Assembly (NCBI GenBank): GCA_029339195.1 | Contig: JAPTJF010000046.1 | Location: 1 to 64,000 of the forward strand | Length of the DNA: 64,000 nt | Source: Micractinium sp. NFX-FRZ | Taxonomy: Eukaryota; Chlorophyta; Trebouxiophyceae; Chlorellales; Chlorellaceae | Reading direction: 5' to 3' | Part shown: positions 20,366 to 30,487 of the stretch, piece by piece | Layout: each line of letters begins with the position of its first letter | How positions within the stretch are numbered: position 1 is the stretch's first letter | The notes under the pieces: generated by a model | Seen by the model: only the letters and a program-made list of their open reading frames with translations | Databases searched by the model: none | What the model was told of the DNA's origin: nothing | Translations under genes and position numbers: made by a program

Positions 20366-21514
20366 TCACACACTGGTGCCAGCAGCTGCCAGTGGCAAGA
20401 TGTGCCGCTCAAGGTACGCTTCTGCCTCGTCCACGCTCTGTGACAGCAGGAGGAAGCCATGCCCTCGCCGGATGTAGCAGCGGTGGCTGGGGTAGGGGTG
20501 CGACCTGGAGGCAGGTGGGGCAGTGGGTGCACAGGTGGCACAAGAGGGGGTGAGGGGGTCCGTGGTGAGGGTGGGGTACACCTGAAATGGCCGCTTGTAG
20601 GCAGCGTGCGGCTTTGACCATCCCTGCCCGGCCTTCCCCCTCCCACCAGGGTCGTGGCACCCCGCCCCACCTGAACAGCAGCTCAACTGCTTCCAAGTCC
20701 TGCGGAGTGCTGAACAGCGTCGCTTCCTCGCTGATTGGGAGGCCGTGCTGCCTGGCACGCTCCAGGCCTGCTTGCGCGGATGGGTGGCGGCGCGTGATTG
20801 ACAGGCAGTTGTGAGGAGCCTTGGGCAGGCAGGCGAGCAGCGCAGCAGGCTGGCAGGCGCCGGTGAGCAGGCAGGCAGGCATTCCTGCAAATGGGGCCAG
20901 GTCGCCCCCAGGGCCTCGGCATGGTCCGCACGGGCCCCCAAGGCGGCACCTGTGTGCGGCAAGCACACACCTGGCCCTTCCGCTAGCGCATGGCCGTGTA
21001 CTGCCACCAGCGGCTGCGCCCCCCAGCCGTACCGCCGGGCCGCACCCGGGCCCAGCGCTGCTGCGTGCAGTGGGGCATCGCTGGAGGGCCGCACGCCTTC
21101 AGATGCCGACAGGTAGTCTGCCTGCCATGCCGCAGCATCGAAGCGCGAGAGCAGCACCCAATCGCGCAGGCTGAGCGGTGCACCAGGGTCCTTGCCGCTG
21201 CGACTTATCAACACGCTGCAGCTGCCACTGCTGCTGCTGCTGCTGCTGTGCTGTGCCGCTGGCACGCCCTGCACTCCGCTTGCTTCAACAGCGATTGCGC
21301 AGTTGCCCCCCACTAGGCCGTCATCCAGGACTGGCACCATGCCACAGTTTTCTAGCCTCACCATCAGCTGGGCAAGCTGTTCGAGTGGGGTAGGGGGATG
21401 CAAAGGCTGGGCTGCTGCTGGCGGGGCGGCTGGCGGCGGCTCTAGCTGCAGCCCCCCACAGCGTTGCGCTGCGAATTTGATGCGCCCTCGGCTACCCACC
21501 ACCTCTCCAGGCAT
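20366..21514 (-). CDS. Class II aldolase/adducin N-terminal domain protein
   Basis: Three exons: 21514-20971, 20767-20671, 20504-20366; 259 residues. The fold is recognised from its ordered motifs: an N-terminal helix (EQLAQLMVRLENCGMVP), the GGNCAIAV turn, and the LISRSGKDPGAPLSLRDWVL strand-helix, the family's 'SxSG..K..L...D' segment. These are followed by SSDAPLHAAAL, the HGHAL metal-ligand motif, ISEEATLFSTPQDLEAVELLF, and a final IRRGHGFLLLSQSVDEAEAY (the family's 'RNHG' motif). Members include sugar-phosphate aldolases/epimerases and methylthioribulose-1-phosphate dehydratase; the substrate cannot be told here. The frame is open upstream to a TTG near 21625, but 21514 is the first ATG; an upstream exon is possible. 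An Ala/Ser-rich insert (~residues 80-95) is low complexity. Confidence 0.83.
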   Translation of the reverse strand: MPGEVVGSRGRIKFAAQRCGGLQLEPPPAAPPAAAQPLHPPTPLEQLAQLMVRLENCGMVPVLDDGLVGGNCAIAVEASGVQGVPAAQHSSSSSSSGSCSVLISRSGKDPGAPLSLRDWVLLSRFDAAAWQADYLSASEGVRPSSDAPLHAAALGPGAARRYGWGAQPLVAVHGHALAEGPGVCLPHTGAALGARADHAEALGATWPHLQECLPACSPAPASLLRCSPACPRLLTTACQSRAATHPRKQAWSVPGSTASQSARKRRCSALRRTWKQLSCCSGGAGCHDPGGRGKAGQGWSKPHAAYKRPFQVYPTLTTDPLTPSCATCAPTAPPASRSHPYPSHRCYIRRGHGFLLLSQSVDEAEAYLERHILPLAAAGTSV

Positions 21515-21905
21515 CGCGGCATTCCCCTTCGTCAGCAATGCGCTCGCGAGCAGGGCGGGAGTTTGGGAAGAGACGAGCAGCACAGGAGCCCAGCAGTGCA
21601 CCCCCAACTTTATCAATTGAGCCAAACAGTCAGGTACACAACTTACAATGCCGAGACGTGGGAGAAGGCGCCGTGCTGTGCTCAGAAGCGCAGCACATTT
21701 GTAGCTGGGGCGGTTCGTCTCCCTTTCGTATTTGCGCCCGTGCTGCTTTCTCCCCGCACATCGGAGCTCAATTGCAGCCCTGTCAACCGGTATCCTTGCA
21801 AGTGCCTACATCTGAAGCGCCCCACCTGAAACCGCGCCCTCTTGGCGCTTCAGTGTCGCGCCGCCCTTGCACGCTCCCTCTCTCGCCGCGCAGGTATGCA
21901 ACCAC

Positions 21906-21913
21906 TATAAAAG
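21906..21913 (+). promoter_or_regulatory. TATA box candidate
   Basis: TATAAAAG in the plus orientation, 177 bases before the proposed ATG at 22083. TATA boxes are otherwise rare in this window, so this supports a plus-strand gene here. Confidence 0.5.
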
Positions 21914-22082
21914 CTCACAAGGGAGCATCAAGAGCGCTGCGCGCAGGCTGAGCATTGCGCAGGGGGCTGCTGGGAGAGGCGTGCCTGCAGGCGCCACACG
22001 CTCGCCGGCCGGCACCAACCGTTGCGCCCACCTGCAGGGTCACGCACCCCTTGCCTACCCCCGCGACCCTCTTGTCTTCTGC

Positions 22083-23434
22083 ATGAAGAAGTGCCACATG
22101 GTGAGGTTCTCCACAGCCACCCATTGGCTAGTCATCTCATCATGATCATTCACCCGCTGTTGATCCTCCCCAACCATCCATTGCTTCTGAGATCTGAGAC
22201 GGGATGAGGAAGCCAGGCAGCCGTGAGCGGGTGCTTGTTTGATGCGCTTCATTGAGCAGCACAGACTGCATCGCTCTGCTGATCCACCCCAGCCCGTCCA
22301 CCATGACACGACCCACCCATCCCTCACTTGCTGCAGACACCCCGCTTTGACAGCAGCCCAATGGCACACTGGGTGCCCAGCAGTGCCAGCAGCAGCGCCA
22401 GCGGCAGCGGCAGCAGCACGCACTGCGCGACGTGGCGGCTGACCACCCCCTCCCCCAGCGTGCCCTCGCTGCTGCTGCCCCAGCCCAGCCCGCTCAACAG
22501 CGGCGGCGCCAGCGTGGCACCCTCCCCCGCCTCCAGCCAGTGCACCACTGGCGGCAGCCCTGCAGCGCCGGCACCCACCCTGGTCTGGGGCCTGCCGCCA
22601 GCTGTGCCTCGGGGCGCCTGCAGCTTCCGCGTGCCGCCCGGGCGGCACCGCTTCCCGGGCGCAAGCAGCAGGCAGCGCTGGCAGGCGGGGGAGCAGACGG
22701 GGCCGCCCGCCGGGGTAGCAGGGGCAGCGGCGGCAGCGGCGGCCACATTGCCAGTGCAGGAGCTGTCTGCGCCGCCACCCAAGCGTGCCGCCAGCTGCCC
22801 CCCGCTGCCGCCGGCACCGTCCCGCAAGAGACGGAGGACTGCTGCAGGCCGCAGCACCGCAGGGCCACCCCAGAAGCTGGACAGCGGTGCGTCGCAGCAT
22901 GCAATGTTGGGCAGCCCGCATGCCTGGCAGCGCCCTCCGGCCTGCCTGCCCTCCTGCTGGTCCTGCATGGTTGCATGGGATGAGGTGCCATGTTTGCGTG
23001 CACGGAAAACTCGCAGACTGTTGTGTACTCCCATCTACATGAGTATTGCACAAGCCTATGCAATTCAGCTGAGCATGCCCTTGCCCCCCCTCTCGTGCGC
23101 AGGGATGGGCTGCACTGCCGCCGTGGGGGCAGGTGCAGCAGCAACACCGGCACAGGCGGCGGCAGCGCCTGCAGCAGCCGGACGAGCAACGCTGTCCAGC
23201 TGGCGCCGTGCTCCCGCTGCGCTCGACAGCTCCCCAGCCCTCATCTCGCCACTGGGCCTCCCCAGCAGCGCCGTGGTGTCTGACCCTGAGCTGGCGCTGC
23301 CCATCCAGCCGCGGCCCAGCGACTCATGGTGCTGCAGCGGCGGAACTGGCGCCGGCGACGCCGACGGGAGTAGCGGCACGAGCGCCAGCTCTGCCACCAC
23401 AGGCATGGTGTGGCCCTGGCAGGCGCCCACCTGA
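22083..23434 (+). CDS. Hypothetical Ser/Pro/Ala-rich protein with a basic nuclear-localisation-like motif
   Basis: Proposed exons 22083-22100 (MKKCHM, then GTGAGG) and 22337-23434; 371 residues, phase 0. Most of the protein is Ser/Pro/Ala low complexity. Features worth noting are an Arg-rich stretch (FRVPPGRHRFPGASSRQR) and PAPSRKRRRTAAGR, which looks like a nuclear localisation signal. A further intron may exist before 23103 (cgcag|ggatggg). Support is a TATA box at 21906 and clean splice sites around the first intron. Against it, the opposite strand is also open (22324-23406) and encodes CxxC motifs and a hydrophobic tail, so the coding strand is not settled. Confidence 0.4.
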
Positions 23435-23889
23435 GGGTTGCGGCAGCTGCTCCACTTGAACCGGCTTGAACTCTCCTGCCAGTGCAATGAGTGCATTGTG
23501 GCCTTACTTTTGCGGCAAGATTGCATGATGTTGACAGCTTCACTGCAGATTCAAGTGACGTTCACCACCTCTGAGACTTGAACGGAACGTGCACTGCGGC
23601 CGTGCACGGTCAAAGTTGTCTTCTTGCAACCAAGCCTCACTCGCTACCGATACAGAGGGCTCAACACAAGCGGTGCAACACCCAGGAAGACGTAACGGAA
23701 GCAGTGGACGAGCCTGCAGGTACTCACCCACCGACGGCACGCCGAGCTGCGCTGCTCCTGGCACGGTTCAGGTCCGCACTCACTGGAAACCATGTTCCAA
23801 GGACTCACGAGCGCTCCGGTGCTGCCCCACGGCTGCTCCGGTGTGCCGCTTGCAGGACACCACAACACACTTGAAGTGTTTCCTACAAC

Positions 23890-24651
23890 ATGAAGAGCGC
23901 ACCATTCAACTTGTTGGGTAGCGTCGAACTGCTGGCGGCGCAGCGCGAAGAGCACGCTGCAGCAGCTGTGGTGCCGCCGGCCGCTCAAACGGGCGTGGCG
24001 GCAGCGGCGCCGCTGGCCGACGGCTGGCTTGAGCAATGTTTCAGCGATGCAGAGCGCCAGCTACAGGAGTTGGACGCTTCCACACACCTGCTAGGGGCGC
24101 TATCGCGCTGCGGGCCCATCCCGCCGAGCATGCAGCCAGCTGTCGACGCATCCTCCCTGCTGCTGCGGCTCACTGCCGCCGCCCCGCCGGCAAAGCGCGA
24201 CCCAAGCGCCCCGCGCATGCCCTGGGGGGCCAGCAGCTTGGTAAGCGTGCTGCCGTGTCAATGGGATGGGTCGCCGAGCGTATGTAGGGAGCCGTGGATG
24301 CCCTGGCTGTGGGCAGGGACAGTGACCGACAGATGCCTTGCTCGGCCGGTGGCCCTGCTGCTGCCACACTCATGCACGCCCATATCCCAGCGCTGCTCAG
24401 TGTGCTTGCAGGCAGGTGTGCGCAGCATGCCGTGCCCCTCTTCGCCCCCCCGCCCCTCTCCTCCTGTTGGCTCCCATGCACGTGCCCCCTTGTTTGCCCT
24501 CCTATATACCCGTCTCCCCTCCTCCCTCCCCCCTCTGGCGCCGCAGCCCAAGGAGCCAGCTGGCGCTTTCATCGGTGAGCTTGCTGCCACGCTGGCGATG
24601 CCGCCGCAGGCCAGGCGGGCGGCTCTGCAGGACCGCCGCTCCCGCATGTGA
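23890..24651 (+). CDS. Hypothetical small helical protein
   Basis: Two exons, 23890-24240 and 24547-24651, join in phase (SSL|PKEPAG) to give 151 residues. The start MKSAPFNLLGSVELLAAQ is well placed. The N-terminal half is predicted helical with an acidic heptad-like part (EQCFSDAERQLQELDASTHLL). The end (ELAATLAMPPQARRAALQDR) is short and basic. It looks like a small subunit or adaptor, but no family is recognised. The reading frame stays open through the intron, so an unspliced form is possible. Confidence 0.55.
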   Translation: MKSAPFNLLGSVELLAAQREEHAAAAVVPPAAQTGVAAAAPLADGWLEQCFSDAERQLQELDASTHLLGALSRCGPIPPSMQPAVDASSLLLRLTAAAPPAKRDPSAPRMPWGASSLVSVLPCQWDGSPSVCREPWMPWLWAGTVTDRCLARPVALLLPHSCTPISQRCSVCLQAGVRSMPCPSSPPRPSPPVGSHARAPLFALLYTRLPSSLPPLAPQPKEPAGAFIGELAATLAMPPQARRAALQDRRSRM

Positions 24652-26499
24652 GGGCCACGCACTCGCCCCCCGGCGTCCATGCCCCAACACCGGGCGGCCG
24701 TGCAGCAGAAGTGTGTGGACGAGAGGCGCAGAATTACCCAGACCTGACGGCCGCACCCTCCAAGGCACCAGGCCTCCTTTTCCCTTGCTCGCCGTGGTGC
24801 CTCTGAGCGCCGTGGCTCGCGGCGCAGGGGCCCCAGCAGGGCTGCATGGCATCATCGGAACACTTTTGCCCCCCCCCCACTGCCTGTTCTGGCTGTACAC
24901 TTTCTCTCTTGTACCTACCCTGCTCAACCTTCTTTTGATAGCGCGCCGCGTGGCACTCTCTTGCTCACCACACACTGTTTTCAGCGAGCCTTCCGCAACC
25001 GCACTGCCTGACGCACAGTCCCAAGCTGCCTCCCTCTCAATCCACTCCATGCCTGACGCCCTCCTCACCACGACCACTCACCCCTGCTGCCTAAAGTGCC
25101 CTGAACCTTACCCTCTCCCATCCATTCGACACATCCATTCACACCGTCACAACTGGGTTGCTCGTCTCAATCCTGCACGGCAGATTCATGCCCCTTTCTG
25201 GCCCTTCCTTCCCCCTCACCTGCTATTGCCTCCACCCCATCCCCCCTGGTTCCCACCTGGCTCGAGCCCCACCCACCTGCCGCACTTGTGCCTCACCCTG
25301 GTTTCCATCCGGTGCCATCCCCCCGAGTGCTGCCACTCAGTCCCACCCGCTGGCTGCCATCTGGCCCCACCTCTCGCTTCACTGCCCACTGCCATTCCTC
25401 AATCCTCTGACACTCGACATCCCCTATTTCTTCCTTGGACAGCGAATCACTGGAGGACAGCATCCCCAGCGCACGCCCTTCTGGAAGTGTGGCATCCCGC
25501 CTGCTTCGCGACCCTCTGCCCGCCCTGGCGCTTGCTCCCTCCCAGCACTATGCACCCCACCCCTCCCACCATGTGCTTCTATTGCAGCGCTCCCCCCACC
25601 GCCTGCGCTTGCCCCACCGCCTGCCTCGGCCCCCATGCCAGGCACCGCACTGTCCCCCCTTCCTGACGAGACTATCTCACGCATTGCGAGTCGGCGCTGC
25701 ACTGCGGCGCCGCCCGCCCCATGTGCCGGCAACATGCCCTGTGCCCTGCCCTCACCCTCCCTGGTTTGTTTGCCTTTCGTTCGCCCCACCCATTTCATGT
25801 CAGCAACCCCTTAATCGACCCCTCGACCTTTTGCCGCCATCCACCTTTCATGAAGGCCACACACTGGCAGTGAATATAAGGCACAAGCACCCATGACTTG
25901 AATAAGGATACTATGCAACATCCGACAGTCAACAGCTGTGTAATAGGCAGAAACAAAGAGGGCAGGTGACTGAACGTGGGCGCCTGACATGCCAGTGACC
26001 AGCTGCATAGAATGCAGCTCCTGCCGCCCACGCCTGCCGCCTGCAACCAAGCTTTTGCAGCGCCAGCAGCCGTGCCCGGGTGCCTGGTCGCCTCCCTCCT
26101 GCGGCCGCCACCTGGAGCGCCCCAGAGTGCTGGCTGTTGTACAGCACATATGCAGAGGCCAGCACAGTCACAGCCTGCTTGTACTCTGCCTGCCTGCCTG
26201 CCTGCCCACATGCGGGTGCAGCAGCTGCATTCATGTAGAGCCCAACCAGGGGGCCCCTTCCCTTCCTGCTCCAATCCTCCTCCCATTGGACCTGTGCTCA
26301 CTCCCGCCCCTTGCAACACCCCATGCCTCCTTCTCGGGGGACAGGGGCTGCACATGTTGCAAGTTACAAGACACACACGCACGCACGCACAAACACACAC
26401 ACTCATGCACTCACTTCCTATGAACAGCTATGTGCCAGCAGAGCCAGGAGCAAGCAGCGGAGCAAAGGGGTGCAGTGCACTCTCCACGAGGGTGGCCGC
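24652..26499. other. Long C-rich intergenic region
   Basis: No supported gene. From about 24840 to 25800 the plus strand is strongly pyrimidine-rich (CCCACC/CTTCC runs), which keeps a plus frame open by composition alone. A CA-type microsatellite lies at about 26369-26406. Both neighbouring genes point into the region, so it holds two 3' UTRs. Confidence 0.5.
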
Positions 26500-29400
26500 T
26501 CACGAGGGTGGGCCCGGGAAGCTGCTCCTCACCGCCTCGGCCGCTGCCTGCAGGCGGGCCTTGGCAGCGGCAGCAGCAGTGGCCAGGTGCCCCTTGGCCT
26601 CCCGCCCCGCATCCGCCGCCTGCGCCCCCGACCGCTGCACCCAGGACTGCCCCTGCTCCACAGAGCGCTGCACCCAGGACCGCCCCTGCTCCAGAGAGCG
26701 CTGCACCCAGGACTGCCCCTGCTCTACAGAGTGCTGCACCCAGGACCGCCCCTGCTTCAGAGAATGCTGCGCCGCAGCCTCCGCCCCCTTGGTGCGCTGC
26801 TCCACCGCCGCCCGTCCGGCTGCCAGGGCCTGCTGCGCCCGCGCCGCAGCCGCCCCCGGCGCGGTCTGCACAAAGTGCTGTGTGGTGTGCCACACCGCTG
26901 CCACCTTCTCCTGGGGGGTGTACGGCTTAGCCGTCGCCGCGGCTGCAATGGGAGGCAGGCAAGGGTGCACCAGGGTCAAGCCTTGTTGTGCTTGCATTAA
27001 GGGGCTGCTCTGCTCTGCCCTCCCACCATGCACCATGCGCCGAGGCAACCATGGAGAGGGAGGATGCACGGTTACAGCAGGCGGGGTGTGCCAGGCTTCA
27101 CAGGGACAAGTGCCAGGTGAGCAAGCAGCGCAGGTCCAAATCAAGCCTGACACTCAGCCGGCTGCGGCTGCTGCCACTGCCGCTGCTGTGCTCGCTGAGG
27201 TCGCCGCCGGCTGGCGCTTCAAGGCAGGCGCCCTCTGGCAGCTGCTGCGGCAGATGCAGCGCCTGGCGCAGCTGCTCGGCAGGGGCGGAGCTGGCAGCAG
27301 GGGCAGCAGGGGCGGCACCATCGGCAGCAGGGGGCGCACCTGCGGCAGCCTCCCGCGCCTGCTTGTGCGCGTCGTGTTGAGCAACCACAGACTTGGCAGA
27401 CGCAACTGCCGCCTTCTGGGCAGCAGCGCCGCCCTCCGCCGCTGCCGCCACCGCCTGGGCGGCAGCTAGCTCGGCAGCCTCGGCTGCCTGCTGCTCCACG
27501 GCGGCCTGAGCACGCGCCGCCGCCGTCGCGGCCTGCTGTGCGCTGCGTGCTGCCGCAGTGGCCGCATCGGCCGCAGTTGAGAAAGCGGCGGCAGCCTGGC
27601 GGGAGTGGCGGGCGGCGGCGCTGGCGGCGCGGTGCGCCGCCTCGGCACGCAGGCGCAGCGCTGCCGGGCTGTGGTCAACCCCTGCCGCGGCTGGTGCAGG
27701 GGCGCTGGCCACCGCCGCCGCCGCCTGCCCCTGCTCCTCATCCTCCCGCTCGATCTGGCCCCTCAACCAGCGCAGGCTGCGCTCCCTCTCCCGCGCCTCT
27801 GCCTCGACCTCTGCCCGCTCAGCAGCGGCCCGCTGCTGCTCCTCCTGCGCAGCTGCAGCCGCCGCAGCCGCAGCCCGCTGCTGCTCCTGCACTGCCGCAT
27901 CGGCCGCCGCCTGCCGCTGCTCCTGCTCCTGGCGCTCCTGCTCGCTCTGCCCCTCCTCCTCTTCAGCCCCCTCGTACGCCACCCCGCGCTGCCGCGCCTG
28001 CTGCGCCGCCTCCCGCCAGCGCTGCTCCTGCTGAGCCTCAAGCTGCGCATACAGCTGCTGCCGCCTGTGCTGCAGCGCGCGCATGCGCTCCAGCGCAGCC
28101 GCCCCCTCGGGCGAGCGCAGGGGCAGCTTGCGCGCCAGCTCGGCAGCGTGCTCAGCATCGGCTGTTGCCTTTGCATGCTGCTGCACCAGCTCCTCTTGCT
28201 GCTCCACCTGCTGCTGCTGCTGCTGGAGCTGCACGCCAGGGACGTGCACAGGCACAGCCTGCCCCTCCTCCACCTGCTGGCGGGATTGCTCCTGGTCATG
28301 CTTCCTCTCCTGCTCCTGCTGCTGCTCCTGCTGTGGCTGGCTGGCGCTGCTGGCAGCGCTGGTGCCAGGGCTGAGGCGGGCCGCCGCCGCCGCCCCTACA
28401 GCTGCCTCTGCCTCGGCGCCCTGCTCGGCCGCGTGGCCGGTGCGGCTCGGGCCCGCTCCGTGTGCCTTGCCCTCCCCGCGATGCTCCTCCTCCTCCTCTT
28501 CTGTCGAGTATTGCTGCTGCTGCTGCTCCCGCTGTGCCTGCTGTGCCTGCTGTGCCAGCTGTGCCTGCCTGTTGCGGGCCTTGTCAGCCGCAGACTCGTC
28601 CCTCTCCTCGGCCGCCCCCACCGCCAGCTCCCGCCAGCGCTGCTCGCGCGCGCGCTGCAGCCCCCAGGCGCGGCTGCCGCTGTCAGCGCTGCCCTCACTG
28701 GCCACGCGATCGCCTGCCACTGCCACTGCGGCTTCCTGGGCCGGGGCATTGCCGACGGTGATTGGCGGGCCCAGGGGGTTCTGCTGCCGCCAGGCGCCGT
28801 AGCGGTGCAGGCCCACGGCAGAGGCCACGCCAACACCTGCCAGCAGCGCGCCAAACAGGATGTCGCCTGCACATGCAAGGGGAGGAGGGCAGGGGCGGGC
28901 AGTTCAGTGGGTGGGCCGGGCGGCTTGTTGCAACAACTAGCCACCAGGCAAGGCAAAGCGGGCGCGCATTGCTGGCAGGGGAGGCGCCGGGCGGGGCAGG
29001 CGCCGGGCGGGGGGACAGCAGGCGTAGTAACATTCACTGCTGAAGCGGCGTGCGGTGGCACGCAGCGGCCGGTACCGCCCCCTCCCTCTCCTTCCCTCCC
29101 CTGGGCTGATGCACCGAGCACTATGCACTCCATGCCGCTGCCAGGTGCGCCCCCGACCCACCCACCCATCCCTCTCACTCCCCACCTGCCAGCTTCATCT
29201 TCCTCCCGGGAAGCGGCGCGGCGCCGGGCGGAGGCGGCGCCTCAGGCTCCCAGTCGCCCTTGCCGCCGCCAGCAGGTGAAGGCGCGGCTGCGGGCAGCGC
29301 ATCCTCCCAGCTCAGCAGCAGGCTGTCGACGCTCTGGGCTGGGGCTGGTGCTGCTGCGGGTGGGGCGGGAGGGGCATCTGCGCCAGTGGCCGCGGCCGCG

Positions 29401-29906
29401 ATGGGCGCGGGCGACTGCTCGGCTGCCGGCGCAGGCGCGGGCGGCTCCACGCTGCCCTCGCGGAACGCCAGCATCTGGCTCTGCCCTGCCTTCTCCAACC
29501 CGCCGCTGGCGCCCGAGTCGGGCGCAGGCGTGCTGGAGTCATCTACTGGCACGGCGCCGGGCTGCAAGGCCGCGTCATCGAGGGAGGGCCCCGCCTGCGC
29601 ATCCTGCACTGGCTGCTGCGGCTGCGGCGGCTCATCCTGCAGCACGTGCTGTAGGTCATGCTGCGCCTGTTGCAGCGAGCTCCACAGGGAGCGGGCGCCC
29701 CTGCCGAGCTGGGAGAAGAGCGAGCGTCCTGGCAGGCCACCGCTGCCGCTGCCGCTGCCGCCGCCGCCGCCGCCTGCTGCGGCAGAGGCGAGCGCAGGCC
29801 GTCGCTGGGGCCGGCGGTACGCTCTGCCGGGCCTGCGGGAGCTGCCCAAGGGCGCTGCAGGGCTGCAGGCCCTGGTAGGCCCAACAGTAGTAGCCGAGGC
29901 GTGCAT
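26500..29906 (-). CDS. Large Ala/Gln-rich coiled-coil protein with transit-peptide-like N-terminus and one membrane helix
   Basis: Exon 1 is 29906-29186, exon 2 starts at 28866 and stays open to ~27100, and exon 3 is 26942-26500; the exon 2 to exon 3 junction is not resolved. About 970 residues. The N-terminus (MHASATTVGPTRACSPAAPL, then many Arg and Ser) looks like an organelle transit peptide. Exon 2 opens with the single hydrophobic helix GDILFGALLAGVGVASAVGL. It is followed by ~500 residues of Ala/Gln/Glu coiled coil (runs of EEQQRAAAERAEVEAEARER type). Exon 3 has five tandem copies of an 11-residue unit, SWVQRSVEQGQ and variants, then an amphipathic helix. Inference: a membrane-anchored scaffold or tether, possibly of the plastid. 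No known family is identified. Its start is 270-580 bases from the divergent giant gene. Confidence 0.6.
26640..26770 (-). repeat. 33-base tandem repeat encoding SWVQRS(V/L)EQG(Q/R)
   Basis: About four clear copies plus flanking partial copies of a 33-base unit (cagagagcgctgcacccagg and variants on the plus strand). It lies in exon 3 of the coiled-coil gene and keeps the frame, so it lengthens the protein in 11-residue steps. Confidence 0.85.
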
Positions 29907-30205
29907 GTGTTGGCCTGCCACGAGACGGCTCTTGTTTCTACCTGGTTGGTTGCAGACGAATGCGATGTGGTATCGAGGTGGGGTGGCGAATGAAATGCGA
30001 TGCAGGGTTTGCTCTGGGAGCCACATTTCTGCGAGCCACGGTGGCCGGCGGCGCAGCATAGGCGCTGTCCATTGAATGTGACATGCATGAGGTCCACGAT
30101 TACATTCGCATCCTTCGCTAAACACCGTGCCTCCTGGCACCGCCTCCCTCGACAGCTGCGTGTCCAAGCCCCCCTTTGGGGCGTCCCCCAACGGTGCTGC
30201 CACAA

Positions 30206-30214
30206 TTTATATAC
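30206..30214 (+). promoter_or_regulatory. TATA-like element upstream of the giant gene
   Basis: TTTATATAC in a local AT-rich spot between the two divergent genes. If it is a plus-strand TATA box, transcription of the giant gene would begin near 30240, which fits a first coding exon downstream of that point. Confidence 0.4.
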
Positions 30215-30487
30215 TCTGAAACGAAACAGGCTCAAGCACATCGCACCCCGGGTGCCGCCGACTCCTTCCCCACTGCCGCCGCCGCTGCCGCCACCCTGCC
30301 GCCACCCGTCAGCGAGCGGCGCCAGCAGGATGTGCAGCAGCCGCCGCGGCTGGATGACGGCCTGAACCAGCAGCGGGCTGAGGAACAGGCGGCCCGAGGA
30401 TGGCCGCAGGCGGGGGGAGGGCGCCAACGTGCGCGGCAGCCGCTCACCGCCTCCCCCCCGCCGCTGGGTGCTGCTCTTGGCTCGCAG

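Noticed and set aside
24338..25666. 442-codon plus-strand open frame
   Set aside because: It runs through an intron and then C-rich intergenic DNA; openness is due to base composition (few T-A combinations), with no domain or splice support.
27605..29878. 757-codon plus-strand open frame (Leu-rich)
   Set aside because: It is the exact antisense of the Ala/Gln coiled-coil gene. Poly-Gln/Ala codons read backwards give poly-Leu, and it has no spliced structure or motifs.
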